A DNA stretch of 30,248 bases, taken from assembly GCA_964553105.1 (NCBI GenBank), contig CAZKJO010000032.1, positions 1 to 30,248 on the forward strand, written 5' to 3'. How positions within the stretch are numbered: the first letter of the stretch is position 1; every line of letters begins with the position of its first letter. Under the pieces are notes generated by a model that was given only the letters and a program-made list of their open reading frames with translations, made no database searches and had not been told where the DNA came from. Of this stretch, positions 18,023-24,551 are shown piece by piece. A program made the translations under genes and the position numbers. Source of the DNA: Profundicola sp964553105. GTDB lineage: Bacteria; Bacteroidota; Bacteroidia; Flavobacteriales; Weeksellaceae.

Positions 18023-18679
18023 TTAAGATTGTAATTTAGATCCAAAAGACAAATCACCTGCATCTCCTAATCCTGGGACGATGTAGTTTTTGTCATTCAA
18101 TCCATCGTCGATGGCTCCACACCATATGGTAACATCGGGAAACGCTTCAGCCAATTTTTCTAAACCTGGCTTAGCCGCAATTGCACATAAGATGTGTACC
18201 GAACTAGGTTTTCCTAATGCTAAGATTTCTTTTAAAGCTTCTACTAAAGAAGCTCCAGTAGCAATCATTGGATCGGTTATAATCAATGGACGGTCGGCGA
18301 TATTTGGACAAGTTATATACTCTTGACGGATTACGAAATCTTCATTCGGATCATGTTTTCTATAAGAACCCACAAATCCGCTATCTGCCCCGTCAAAATA
18401 ATTCATAACGCCTTGAAAAAGAGGAACACCAGCGCGTAGAATAGTAAGCACAACGGGTTGCTTTTTGAATTCAGAACTGGTTTTAGTTCCTAACGGGGTT
18501 GTAATATCAACCTTTTTAAAATCAAGCCCTTTGCTTATTTCATAAGCACCAATTTCACCAATACGTTCTAAATTTCTCCTAAACCTAAGACGGTCACTTT
18601 GTGTTTTTACACATCTTAATTGGTTTACCCATTCTGTAAGTAATGAATTGGATGCTGACAGGCTTATTACATTTTTCAT
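18023..18679 (-). CDS. upp: Uracil phosphoribosyltransferase
   Basis: A 218-residue pyrimidine-salvage enzyme that makes UMP from uracil and PRPP. LTILRAGVPLFQGVMNY (78-94) is the conserved N-terminal block, IITDPMIATGASLVEAL (133-149) is the PRPP loop, and the C-terminal uracil-binding segment is VPGLGDAGDLSFG (201-213). Its length is usual. It converges on prfC and diverges from the START-like gene across a 366-bp intergenic region. Confidence 0.95.
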   Translation of the reverse strand: MKNVISLSASNSLLTEWVNQLRCVKTQSDRLRFRRNLERIGEIGAYEISKGLDFKKVDITTPLGTKTSSEFKKQPVVLTILRAGVPLFQGVMNYFDGADSGFVGSYRKHDPNEDFVIRQEYITCPNIADRPLIITDPMIATGASLVEALKEILALGKPSSVHILCAIAAKPGLEKLAEAFPDVTIWCGAIDDGLNDKNYIVPGLGDAGDLSFGSKLQS

Positions 18680-19045
18680 AGGATAAAATTAATGAAATAA
18701 TCCTAATTGTCTTAAATTTTTTAAAGACTTCCTGTTAAACAACTTTTGTGTAATGATTTGAATTACTTGATTTAAAAATATTTAGGAAGTTTTTTTTTAA
18801 TTCATTACATTAATTATAAGTTTTAAATTGGATAATGATGATCCAAATCTTTAATACTTACAAATCATACTGAAGAATATACTAGAGTTCTATAATGAGA
18901 ATATGATAGGATGCTATGGTATATCTCAAAAATTATTAAAATTTAAATACAGAAAAGAATTGCATTAAAAATTTCTATAGATAAATTTTTATGCTTCCTT
19001 TAAATTTATATATTGCGGGAATTTAAATAACATACACACAAGTAT
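18680..19045. other. Gene-free region between upp and the START-like gene
   Basis: This 366-bp, very AT-rich stretch has no credible ORF and no tRNA. It must hold the promoters of both divergent genes, but no exact TAnnTTTG element was found; TATATATTG near 19009 is the nearest plus-strand candidate. It does hold a long-range inverted repeat (AAAGACTTCCT at 18723-18733 with AGGAAGTTTTT at 18784-18794, pairing with one G-U) whose plus strand ends in a T run, with a smaller hairpin GTAAT-N7-ATTAC (18750-18766) inside. ATTACATTAAT at 18804-18814 matches half of the palindromes upstream of satD. Confidence 0.6.
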
Positions 19046-19429
19046 ATGTCTAAAAAGAAGTTTGAAATAGAAGTTTCGGTGAATGCTTCACCCAGTTTTT
19101 TATACAATTATATCGCAACACCATCAGGTCTTTCTGAGTGGTTCGCAGAGAACGTTAATTCAAGAGGTGAGAAGTTCACATTTATTTGGGATGGTGGCTA
19201 TGAAGACGTTGCCTATTTAGTGAGATCTAAGTACGACGAGTATGTTCGCTATCGTTGGGAATATGATGAGGATACTAAATATTATTTTGAGATTCGTATT
19301 CAGGTAGATGAGCTTACCAATGATGTATCTTTGGTAGTTACTGATTTTGCCGAAGACGACGACATAGACGAAGCTAAAGATTTGTGGAGAAGTCAATTAG
19401 AAGACTTGAAACACACGATTGGATCATAA
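19046..19429 (+). CDS. START-like (SRPBCC-fold) domain protein
   Basis: A 127-residue single-domain protein. MSKKKFEIEVSVNASPSFLY, then YIATPSGLSEWFAENVN and RYRWEYDEDTKYYFEI follow the START/AHSA1-like pattern common in Bacteroidota. The fold encloses a hydrophobic cavity, but no ligand or partner is known for this subgroup. Only 8 bp separate its stop from the preferred ATG of the aminotransferase-fold gene, so they are probably cotranscribed. Confidence 0.85.
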   Translation: MSKKKFEIEVSVNASPSFLYNYIATPSGLSEWFAENVNSRGEKFTFIWDGGYEDVAYLVRSKYDEYVRYRWEYDEDTKYYFEIRIQVDELTNDVSLVVTDFAEDDDIDEAKDLWRSQLEDLKHTIGS

Positions 19430-19437
19430 AAAAACGC

Positions 19438-20250
19438 ATGAATTCCCGTATTAATTTAAATGGAGAAATCGTTTCTGCCACTACGCAGTTATTCGGTTTT
19501 GACCATCCTGTTTTCAATTCTGGTGAAATTTTACAAGAGAAAATTCGTTTATTCGAAGGTTCATTTTTATTTGCTGAGCGTCATTATTTTCATTTAATGG
19601 CTCAAATGCGCATGGCCAGAATGCAAATTCCATTGGATTATACGCCATCTTTTTTCTATCAAGAATTAACTAAAATTCAAGAAGATAGCGGATTGCAGAA
19701 TGCCGAACTTATTTTTAATGTTACCCAAAGTGACATTAAATCAGACTTTTGGGTGAGCATAAAAGAATTACCCAATACATTATTTTTCAACGAAGACTAC
19801 GAAATAGATTTATATAGAGAGACATATGTTTCGGGGGATTTCCATCAGAGATTGAACTTCTTAAACCCTAGATATAGAATCTTATCAACTTATGCCAAAG
19901 AAAATGCCTTAGATGATTTAATTTTATTAAATCAAGAAAAATCTGTCGCACATTCTATGAATGGAAATATTTTTATGATTCAGGGGAATGAGGTTTTTAC
20001 TTCAAGTTTAGAACAAGGTGCTTTTGACAATGTTTTGAGAGACAGAGTATTGCAAGCATGTATTAGAGCTCCAGAAATTGATGAAATTCATGAAGGTGAA
20101 GGATTATTTCCTTTTAAATTAAATAAAGCCGACGAGGTTTTTATTGCTAAAAATGGTCAAGGAATTATAAAGGTAAGTAAACTTCGTAAGAAAGACTATG
20201 TTTCTGATGTTACAGAAAGCATTGTTAGTCAACTAATCGCACTGGATTAA
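19438..20250 (+). CDS. Aminotransferase class IV-fold protein, probably without PLP catalysis
   Basis: A 270-residue protein of the PabC/IlvE fold, shown by INLNGEIVS (5-13), FLFAERHYFHL (43-53), the MNGNIFMIQGNEVFTS block (174-189) and the C-terminal ADEVFIAKNGQGI. Family positions needed for PLP appear changed. The stretch that normally holds the Schiff-base lysine reads DFHQRLNFLNPRYRILS (134-150) with no Lys. The Glu that usually precedes 'xNGNIF' is replaced (VAHSMNGNIF). The N-terminal YGDxxFE-like motif reads FNSGEILQE. It may be a pseudoenzyme. A GTG at 19384 would extend the frame but buries the start in the previous gene; the ATG at 19438 matches the family start. Confidence 0.8.
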   Translation: MNSRINLNGEIVSATTQLFGFDHPVFNSGEILQEKIRLFEGSFLFAERHYFHLMAQMRMARMQIPLDYTPSFFYQELTKIQEDSGLQNAELIFNVTQSDIKSDFWVSIKELPNTLFFNEDYEIDLYRETYVSGDFHQRLNFLNPRYRILSTYAKENALDDLILLNQEKSVAHSMNGNIFMIQGNEVFTSSLEQGAFDNVLRDRVLQACIRAPEIDEIHEGEGLFPFKLNKADEVFIAKNGQGIIKVSKLRKKDYVSDVTESIVSQLIALD

Positions 20251-20804
20251 TTAAGCATTGGATTTTCTGGCATATTAAACCAAAGAAGGTTTTCTCCGCC
20301 TAGCTTAATCATTTGCTCTTTCCAAAGTTTGTGATCCCACTCTGCGAATACATCAAAGTTGATGGAATTGTGAACTGACCAGGCGCCATTTTTTATTTCA
20401 GTTTCAAGTTGATGTTCAGACCATCCTGAATAGCCAACATAAAACCTAATTTCATTCGCTTTAATATAACCATTGTTTAGCGCATATTTCACATCATCGA
20501 AATCTCCTGCCCAATATAAATTGTCTTTTATCGGCTCGCTGTTTTTAATTAAGTCGGGGCGATTATGAATATAGAAAATATTTTCCTCATCCACCGGACC
20601 ACCTGAATAGACCGTTGAGTCGCTATTGATACCACTTAGAAATACATTTACCGGAATATTTAATGACTTATTTAAAACAAAACCAATGGAGCCACTTTCT
20701 TCTGAATGAGTGGTAATAATAACCACAGATCGATGAAAAACATCGGTTAATAGAGAAGGTCGAGCAATTAAAATTGTTCCTCTTTGTATGGTTTGTGTTT
20801 GCAC
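20247..20804 (-). CDS. YqgE/AlgH family protein (UPF0301)
   Basis: A 185-residue protein with the family pattern: GTILIARPSLLTDVFHRSVV near the start, GSIGFVLNKSLNIPV, the central YSGGPVDEENIFYIH and VGYSGWSEHQLETEI. The molecular function is not established. The start appears to be GTG (20802-20804), as no in-frame ATG lies before the conserved region. It converges on the aminotransferase-fold gene with a 4-bp overlap and diverges from pdxH across 40 bp holding a perfect palindrome. Confidence 0.9.
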   Translation of the reverse strand: MQTQTIQRGTILIARPSLLTDVFHRSVVIITTHSEESGSIGFVLNKSLNIPVNVFLSGINSDSTVYSGGPVDEENIFYIHNRPDLIKNSEPIKDNLYWAGDFDDVKYALNNGYIKANEIRFYVGYSGWSEHQLETEIKNGAWSVHNSINFDVFAEWDHKLWKEQMIKLGGENLLWFNMPENPMLN

Positions 20805-20811
20805 TTGTTTG

Positions 20812-20834
20812 TTTTATCTTTGATAAAGATAAAA
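20812..20834. promoter_or_regulatory. Palindromic promoter region between yqgE and pdxH
   Basis: A perfect inverted repeat with 10-bp arms, TTTTATCTTT (20812-20821) and AAAGATAAAA (20825-20834), separated by GAT. On the plus strand it contains TATCTTTG (20815-20822), an exact -7 element 22 bp before the pdxH ATG. On the minus strand the matching arm gives TATCTTTA, one base off, about 20 bp before the yqgE start. It may be a two-way promoter or an operator over it. Confidence 0.6.
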
Positions 20835-20844
20835 AAATATTGTT

Positions 20845-21492
20845 ATGAAACAAGACTTAAGTGATTTTAGGAAGTCTTATGAGAAGTTTGCTTTAAATGA
20901 TGAAGAGTTATCTGAAAACCCTATAGAGGTTTTCAGAGAATGGTTTGATGCTGCAGTGAATAATAATACCGTCGACGAAGCCAATGCTATGTCGGTGAGC
21001 ACGATTGGAGTTGATGGTTTTCCTAAAACACGTGTTGTTTTGTTAAAGAGATATACGCACGAAGGTTTTATTTTCTACACTAATTACGAAAGTGAAAAAG
21101 GTAAGGCTATTAAAAACAACCCACATGTTTGTCTTTCTTTTTTTTGGCCAGGAATGGAACGTCAGATTATAATTAAAGGTAAAGCCGAAAAGATTGCACC
21201 TAATATGTCTGATGGTTATTTTGAATCAAGACCCTTGCTGAGTCAGATAAGTGCTATTGTTTCGCCACAAAGTTCTGTGGTACCGTCGAGAGAATATCTA
21301 GAGGAAGCGCAAAAAGATTTAGAAATAGAACTTAAAGGTAAATACCCAGAAAGACCTGCTTATTGGGGTGGATACTTAATTCGTCCACAAAGTATAGAGT
21401 TTTGGCAAGGTAGACCCAATAGATTGCATGATAGAATTAGGTATTCCTTAAATCAAGATTATGATTGGATCATAGAACGTCTTGCTCCTTAA
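20845..21492 (+). CDS. pdxH: Pyridoxamine 5'-phosphate oxidase
   Basis: A 215-residue FMN enzyme that oxidises pyridoxamine or pyridoxine 5'-phosphate to PLP. The FMN/substrate blocks are TRVVLLKRYTHEGFIFYTNY and FFWPGMERQIIIKGKAE. The characteristic SQISAIVSPQSSVV follows, and the C-terminus is FWQGRPNRLHDRIRY ... IERLAP. The length is typical. It converges on the DUF3307 gene with a 4-bp overlap of the coding ends. Confidence 0.96.
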   Translation: MKQDLSDFRKSYEKFALNDEELSENPIEVFREWFDAAVNNNTVDEANAMSVSTIGVDGFPKTRVVLLKRYTHEGFIFYTNYESEKGKAIKNNPHVCLSFFWPGMERQIIIKGKAEKIAPNMSDGYFESRPLLSQISAIVSPQSSVVPSREYLEEAQKDLEIELKGKYPERPAYWGGYLIRPQSIEFWQGRPNRLHDRIRYSLNQDYDWIIERLAP

Positions 21493-22277
21493 ATTAATCT
21501 CAAAGCAAATTGAACGATTAAGGCAGTGAATATAGCAAAACTGAAGCTTAATAAGGTACCGATGAGTACATATTCTGTAAACTGCCTATTCTTTCCTTGA
21601 TTTAAATCACCAAATCTAAAAACTGATTTAGCTGTAATTAAAAATCCAACGGCCGACCATTGCCCAATGATTATAAAGGTGAAGACTAGCAATCTTTCGA
21701 TAATTCCAATATGTTTTCCACCGTTCTTAAGCGATTTTTGTTCGTCTTTTTCATTGGCTTCAGAAATGAAGCAAGACTTCCAATGGCTAGATTTTTTAGG
21801 CGTGGGTGTATTTTCTACTTCTTTGGTATAAGGTGATAGTAGGACGCGCATGATGGAGGAGCTTGGCAAGCTTAAGAATATATAACCTAATAAGACTAGA
21901 AGAACGCTCGGTTCTATGAGTAGTTCCCAGTTTAAACTAAGGCTGGTGTTGAATGCGACGATTAGAATAGCTAAAATGTGAAATATTTGATCGAGAATAA
22001 AACCATAGATTTTGGACGCATCTGAGTTTAAATAAGGCAATAAACTGATTTTAAGAGTATCTATGATAATATGGCTAACAAGCACTATAACCAACGCTAA
22101 AGTATAGCTAGGAAGCATGAAACCTATTAATAAAAGCAACAGAGCATGCGTGGCTATGTGTTTCCAAAAACCTGATGATGAGATGCCATATTTAAACTTT
22201 GATTTTACCCACGAAGTAGGTTGTAAAACAAAATCTCCAAGAAAATGAGCAATGAGTAATAAGAGTAGAAAATTCAT
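21489..22277 (-). CDS. DUF3307 membrane protein
   Basis: A 262-residue integral membrane protein. The first 120 residues match DUF3307, with AHFLGDFVLQPTSWVKSKFK, HIATHALLLLLIGF and VSHIIIDTLK; the His/Asp residues inside or next to membrane helices are the notable conserved positions. A hydrophilic loop (about 150-185) follows, then a further membrane region that contains FRFGDLNQGKNRQ and ends at the C-terminus. Function is unknown. It overlaps satD by 4 bp and appears to be its operon partner. Confidence 0.85.
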   Translation of the reverse strand: MNFLLLLLIAHFLGDFVLQPTSWVKSKFKYGISSSGFWKHIATHALLLLLIGFMLPSYTLALVIVLVSHIIIDTLKISLLPYLNSDASKIYGFILDQIFHILAILIVAFNTSLSLNWELLIEPSVLLVLLGYIFLSLPSSSIMRVLLSPYTKEVENTPTPKKSSHWKSCFISEANEKDEQKSLKNGGKHIGIIERLLVFTFIIIGQWSAVGFLITAKSVFRFGDLNQGKNRQFTEYVLIGTLLSFSFAIFTALIVQFALRLI

Positions 22278-22870
22278 AATTTGGAGTTTATAAGTTCATG
22301 GTAATAATTTAAATATTGCTGCAAAGCATGATAATTTGCACGGCTCAATACGCGGCTCACATTAGACTGTGTGGTATTTAGTTTTTTTGATAATTCTTCT
22401 TGGCTTGCATTAGGATATAATAATTTGGTGTGTACATATTGAGACATTCCCGTTGTCCACTGCTCGCAAAGAGTATTGTATAAATTAAATCCGGCATTTA
22501 AGCCTAAATCTAATTCTTCCCATGCTGTTTTGATGGCTAAATTTTGTGGTAAATCTTCTAATAATCTCCCAGAATTGATATAAGCAGATCCCATATTTTG
22601 GGTTACACTTGCTGTTTTTAGGGTTTCGTCGCCGATACCAATAGCAATTCTTATGTCTAATTTACTTAACTGTCGAATGCTTGCCTTTAAGCCGGTAGCA
22701 ATCTTTAGTGCATTTGCTGGGTTTTCTATACGAAGCTGAATACTATCTCCACGATAGATGCTCCAATCTATTGGACTTTCACCGAATTGATCTAGATTAG
22801 GTTCAATAGCTTTTTGCCAATCTTGGTTTTGGGTGGAGTTAATGATATCTGCGGTAATGACTGCAATCAT
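22274..22870 (-). CDS. SatD family protein: putative regulator with C-terminal HTH
   Basis: A 198-residue protein of the SatD family. The C-terminus carries a clear helix-turn-helix, SQEELSKKLNTTQSNVSRVL (156-175), so DNA binding is likely. The first 110 residues show a pattern I read as a class III nucleotide-cyclase-like fold: ITADIINS with Asp8, YRGDSIQLR with Asp42, LDIRIAIGIGDE (71-82) and GSAYINSGRLLEDL (94-107). Known cyclases have similar elements, but I see no proof of activity. It overlaps the DUF3307 gene by 4 bp. Four palindromes lie directly upstream, the nearest 20 bp from the ATG, suggesting self-regulation. Confidence 0.8.
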   Translation of the reverse strand: MIAVITADIINSTQNQDWQKAIEPNLDQFGESPIDWSIYRGDSIQLRIENPANALKIATGLKASIRQLSKLDIRIAIGIGDETLKTASVTQNMGSAYINSGRLLEDLPQNLAIKTAWEELDLGLNAGFNLYNTLCEQWTTGMSQYVHTKLLYPNASQEELSKKLNTTQSNVSRVLSRANYHALQQYLNYYHELINSKL

Positions 22871-22886
22871 TTGATTTAATTTAAGA

Positions 22887-22999
22887 TAAATATATTACAC
22901 TTTTAAGTAATATAAAAGCTTTATTACGTTTTTGTGTAATAATATATAATATTACATTAATGTGTAATAAATTAGCATTATTACATTAATGTGTAATAA
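22887..22999. promoter_or_regulatory. Array of four palindromes upstream of satD (candidate operators)
   Basis: Four sites fit ATTAC-N8-GTAAT. Site 1 is 22891-22914 (8-bp arms), site 2 is 22921-22942 (7-bp arms), site 3 is 22950-22969 (6-bp arms) and site 4 is 22978-22999 (7-bp arms). Centres are 29, 28 and 29 bp apart. Sites 3 and 4 share the identical 20-mer ATTACATTAATGTGTAATAA. A weak minus-strand -7-like element TATATTTA (22887-22894) overlaps site 1, so a bound protein there could block satD transcription. The binding protein is not shown; SatD itself is the natural candidate. Confidence 0.75.
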
Positions 23000-23093
23000 G
23001 ATGTTATCTAAGGTTTCAATAGTTAATTATTAGCTTGTAATGCGGTGGTGGTGGTGTATTTAAAGTCATCAATTTAAGGAAATCTTATAAAAG

Positions 23094-23125
23094 GAAATAA
23101 AAAAACCGAATCAATAGATTCGGTT
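23094..23125 (-). terminator. Intrinsic terminator of the HU gene
   Basis: A perfect 9-bp stem (AACCGAATC at 23104-23112 and GATTCGGTT at 23117-23125) with a 4-nt loop is followed on the minus strand by a T-rich run. It begins 24 bp past the HU stop codon. Confidence 0.85.
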
Positions 23126-23148
23126 GAATTTTAGAGTTGTAAAAGGTA

Positions 23149-23433
23149 TTATTTACCTCCGTTAACTGCTTTAGAAAGCTCAGAACCTGGCTTAAATTTA
23201 GCAACAGTTTTAGCTGCGATTTTAATTTTCTCTTTTGTTTGTGGGTTGATACCTTCACGAGCACTTCTTTTAGAAGTTGAGAAAGAACCGAATCCAACTA
23301 AAGAAACTCTACCGTCTTTTTTAGCTAAAGTTTTAGTAATATTATCCGTGAAAGAATCTAAAGCTGCTTTAGCTTGTACTTTAGTGATTCCAGCGTCAGC
23401 TGCCATTGCATCGATTAAATCTGATTTGTTCAT
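23149..23433 (-). CDS. HU-family DNA-binding protein
   Basis: A 94-residue nucleoid protein that bends DNA non-specifically as a dimer. MNKSDLIDAMAADAGITKVQ is the typical N-terminus, VSLVGFGSFSTSKRSAREG starts the beta-arm, NPQTKEKIKIAAKTVAKFKPG completes it, and LSKAVN ends the fold. It is a single-gene unit: it has its own promoter upstream and its own terminator downstream. Confidence 0.96.
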   Translation of the reverse strand: MNKSDLIDAMAADAGITKVQAKAALDSFTDNITKTLAKKDGRVSLVGFGSFSTSKRSAREGINPQTKEKIKIAAKTVAKFKPGSELSKAVNGGK

Positions 23434-23471
23434 AATAATAAATATTTTCGTTTAAATTATTGATTGTATGA

Positions 23472-23501
23472 CAAATATAGTATTTCATAGAATATATACA
23501 A
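23472..23501 (-). promoter_or_regulatory. Promoter of the HU gene
   Basis: On the minus strand, TTG (23499-23501), a 19-bp spacer and TATATTTG (23472-23479) match the Bacteroidota promoter exactly. The -7 element lies 38 bp upstream of the ATG. Confidence 0.8.
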
Positions 23502-23594
23502 GAAAATAGGCACTTTTTTTCGCCTGTAATGTTGATAAATAGGCGATTTTGTTAATAAAACCGCCTGAATCATGCATTATTTCGTTCAGATCAC

Positions 23595-24551
23595 CTATTC
23601 ATCGACTACTTGGGAGCTTTCATCTAAAGGATAGCCATTCATAAAATCCAGCGATTTCATTCTTCTTTTTCCTTCTAATTGAACTTCCTCTAACCAAATA
23701 ATTCCATCTTGATGTGCAACACCTAACTTATTTTGTTCTTTAAATACTGAATTAGGCACTCTATCATGTTCGATTTTTTCTATGTTAGAACTATAAATTT
23801 TAAGCATTTTTTCATTTCCTTGAGTAGAAATCATAGTCCAAGATGCTGGATAAGGACTCATCCCTCGAATTAAATTCTGAATATCTTCTATGGATTTCGT
23901 CCAATCAATTCTGCAATCTTCTTTAAAAATCTTAGGAGCAGGCTTTAAACTAGAAGATTCTTTCTGAGGAATTGCCTTCAAACTTTCATCGCCTAAACCT
24001 TCAATGGTTTTAATAACCAAGTCAGCTCCTGTGTGCATTAAATTATCATGTAAATTGCCTGCATTATCGGTAGGCAGAATTTCTACTTTTTCTTGTAATA
24101 AAATGTTTCCAGTATCAATTTTCTCATCGATCATGAAAGTTGTAACACCCGATTGAGTTTCTCCATTAATGATAGCCCAATTGATAGGAGCAGCACCACG
24201 ATATTGAGGAAGCAACGAAGCATGTAAATTAAAAGTTCCTAATCTTGGTAGTTTCCAAACTTCCTCAGGTAGCATTCTGAAAGCAACAACAACAGCAATA
24301 TCTACTTTTAAATCTTCTAAGTTTTGTAAAAAGGATTTAGCTTTCAATTTTGGAGGTTGAAGTAAATTTAAATTATGTTTTTTGGCATATTTAGCTACCG
24401 CGGATTCGTGAATTCTTTGTCCGCGTCCCGCTGGTTTGTCCGGAACGGTAACAACACCCACTACCTTGAATTCATTTTTGACAATGCTATCTAATATATG
24501 TACCGCAAAATCGGGTGTTCCCATGAACAGTATGCGTAAGTTTGATTTCAT
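23595..24551 (-). CDS. fmt: Methionyl-tRNA formyltransferase
   Basis: A 318-residue enzyme that formylates initiator Met-tRNA with 10-formyl-tetrahydrofolate. The N-terminal domain has ILFMGTPDFAV and the catalytic residues Asn108, His110 and Asp146 in FNLHASLLPQYRGAAPINWA and MIDEKIDTGNI. The C-terminal tRNA-binding domain includes RGMSPYPASWT. The start overlaps the recQ stop by 4 bp, so it is read in the same transcript after recQ. Confidence 0.96.
   Translation of the reverse strand: MKSNLRILFMGTPDFAVHILDSIVKNEFKVVGVVTVPDKPAGRGQRIHESAVAKYAKKHNLNLLQPPKLKAKSFLQNLEDLKVDIAVVVAFRMLPEEVWKLPRLGTFNLHASLLPQYRGAAPINWAIINGETQSGVTTFMIDEKIDTGNILLQEKVEILPTDNAGNLHDNLMHTGADLVIKTIEGLGDESLKAIPQKESSSLKPAPKIFKEDCRIDWTKSIEDIQNLIRGMSPYPASWTMISTQGNEKMLKIYSSNIEKIEHDRVPNSVFKEQNKLGVAHQDGIIWLEEVQLEGKRRMKSLDFMNGYPLDESSQVVDE

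Noticed and set aside
19384..19437. GTG start that would extend the aminotransferase-fold protein by 18 residues
   Set aside because: It lies inside the START-like gene, and the family start matches the ATG at 19438.
22951..22999. Repeats with about 29-bp period as a possible CRISPR array
   Set aside because: Units are about 20 bp, palindromic, with spacers of only about 9 bp and no cas genes nearby; operators explain them better.
23044..23055. GGT-repeat (four units)
   Set aside because: Too short to mean anything on its own and not in a gene.
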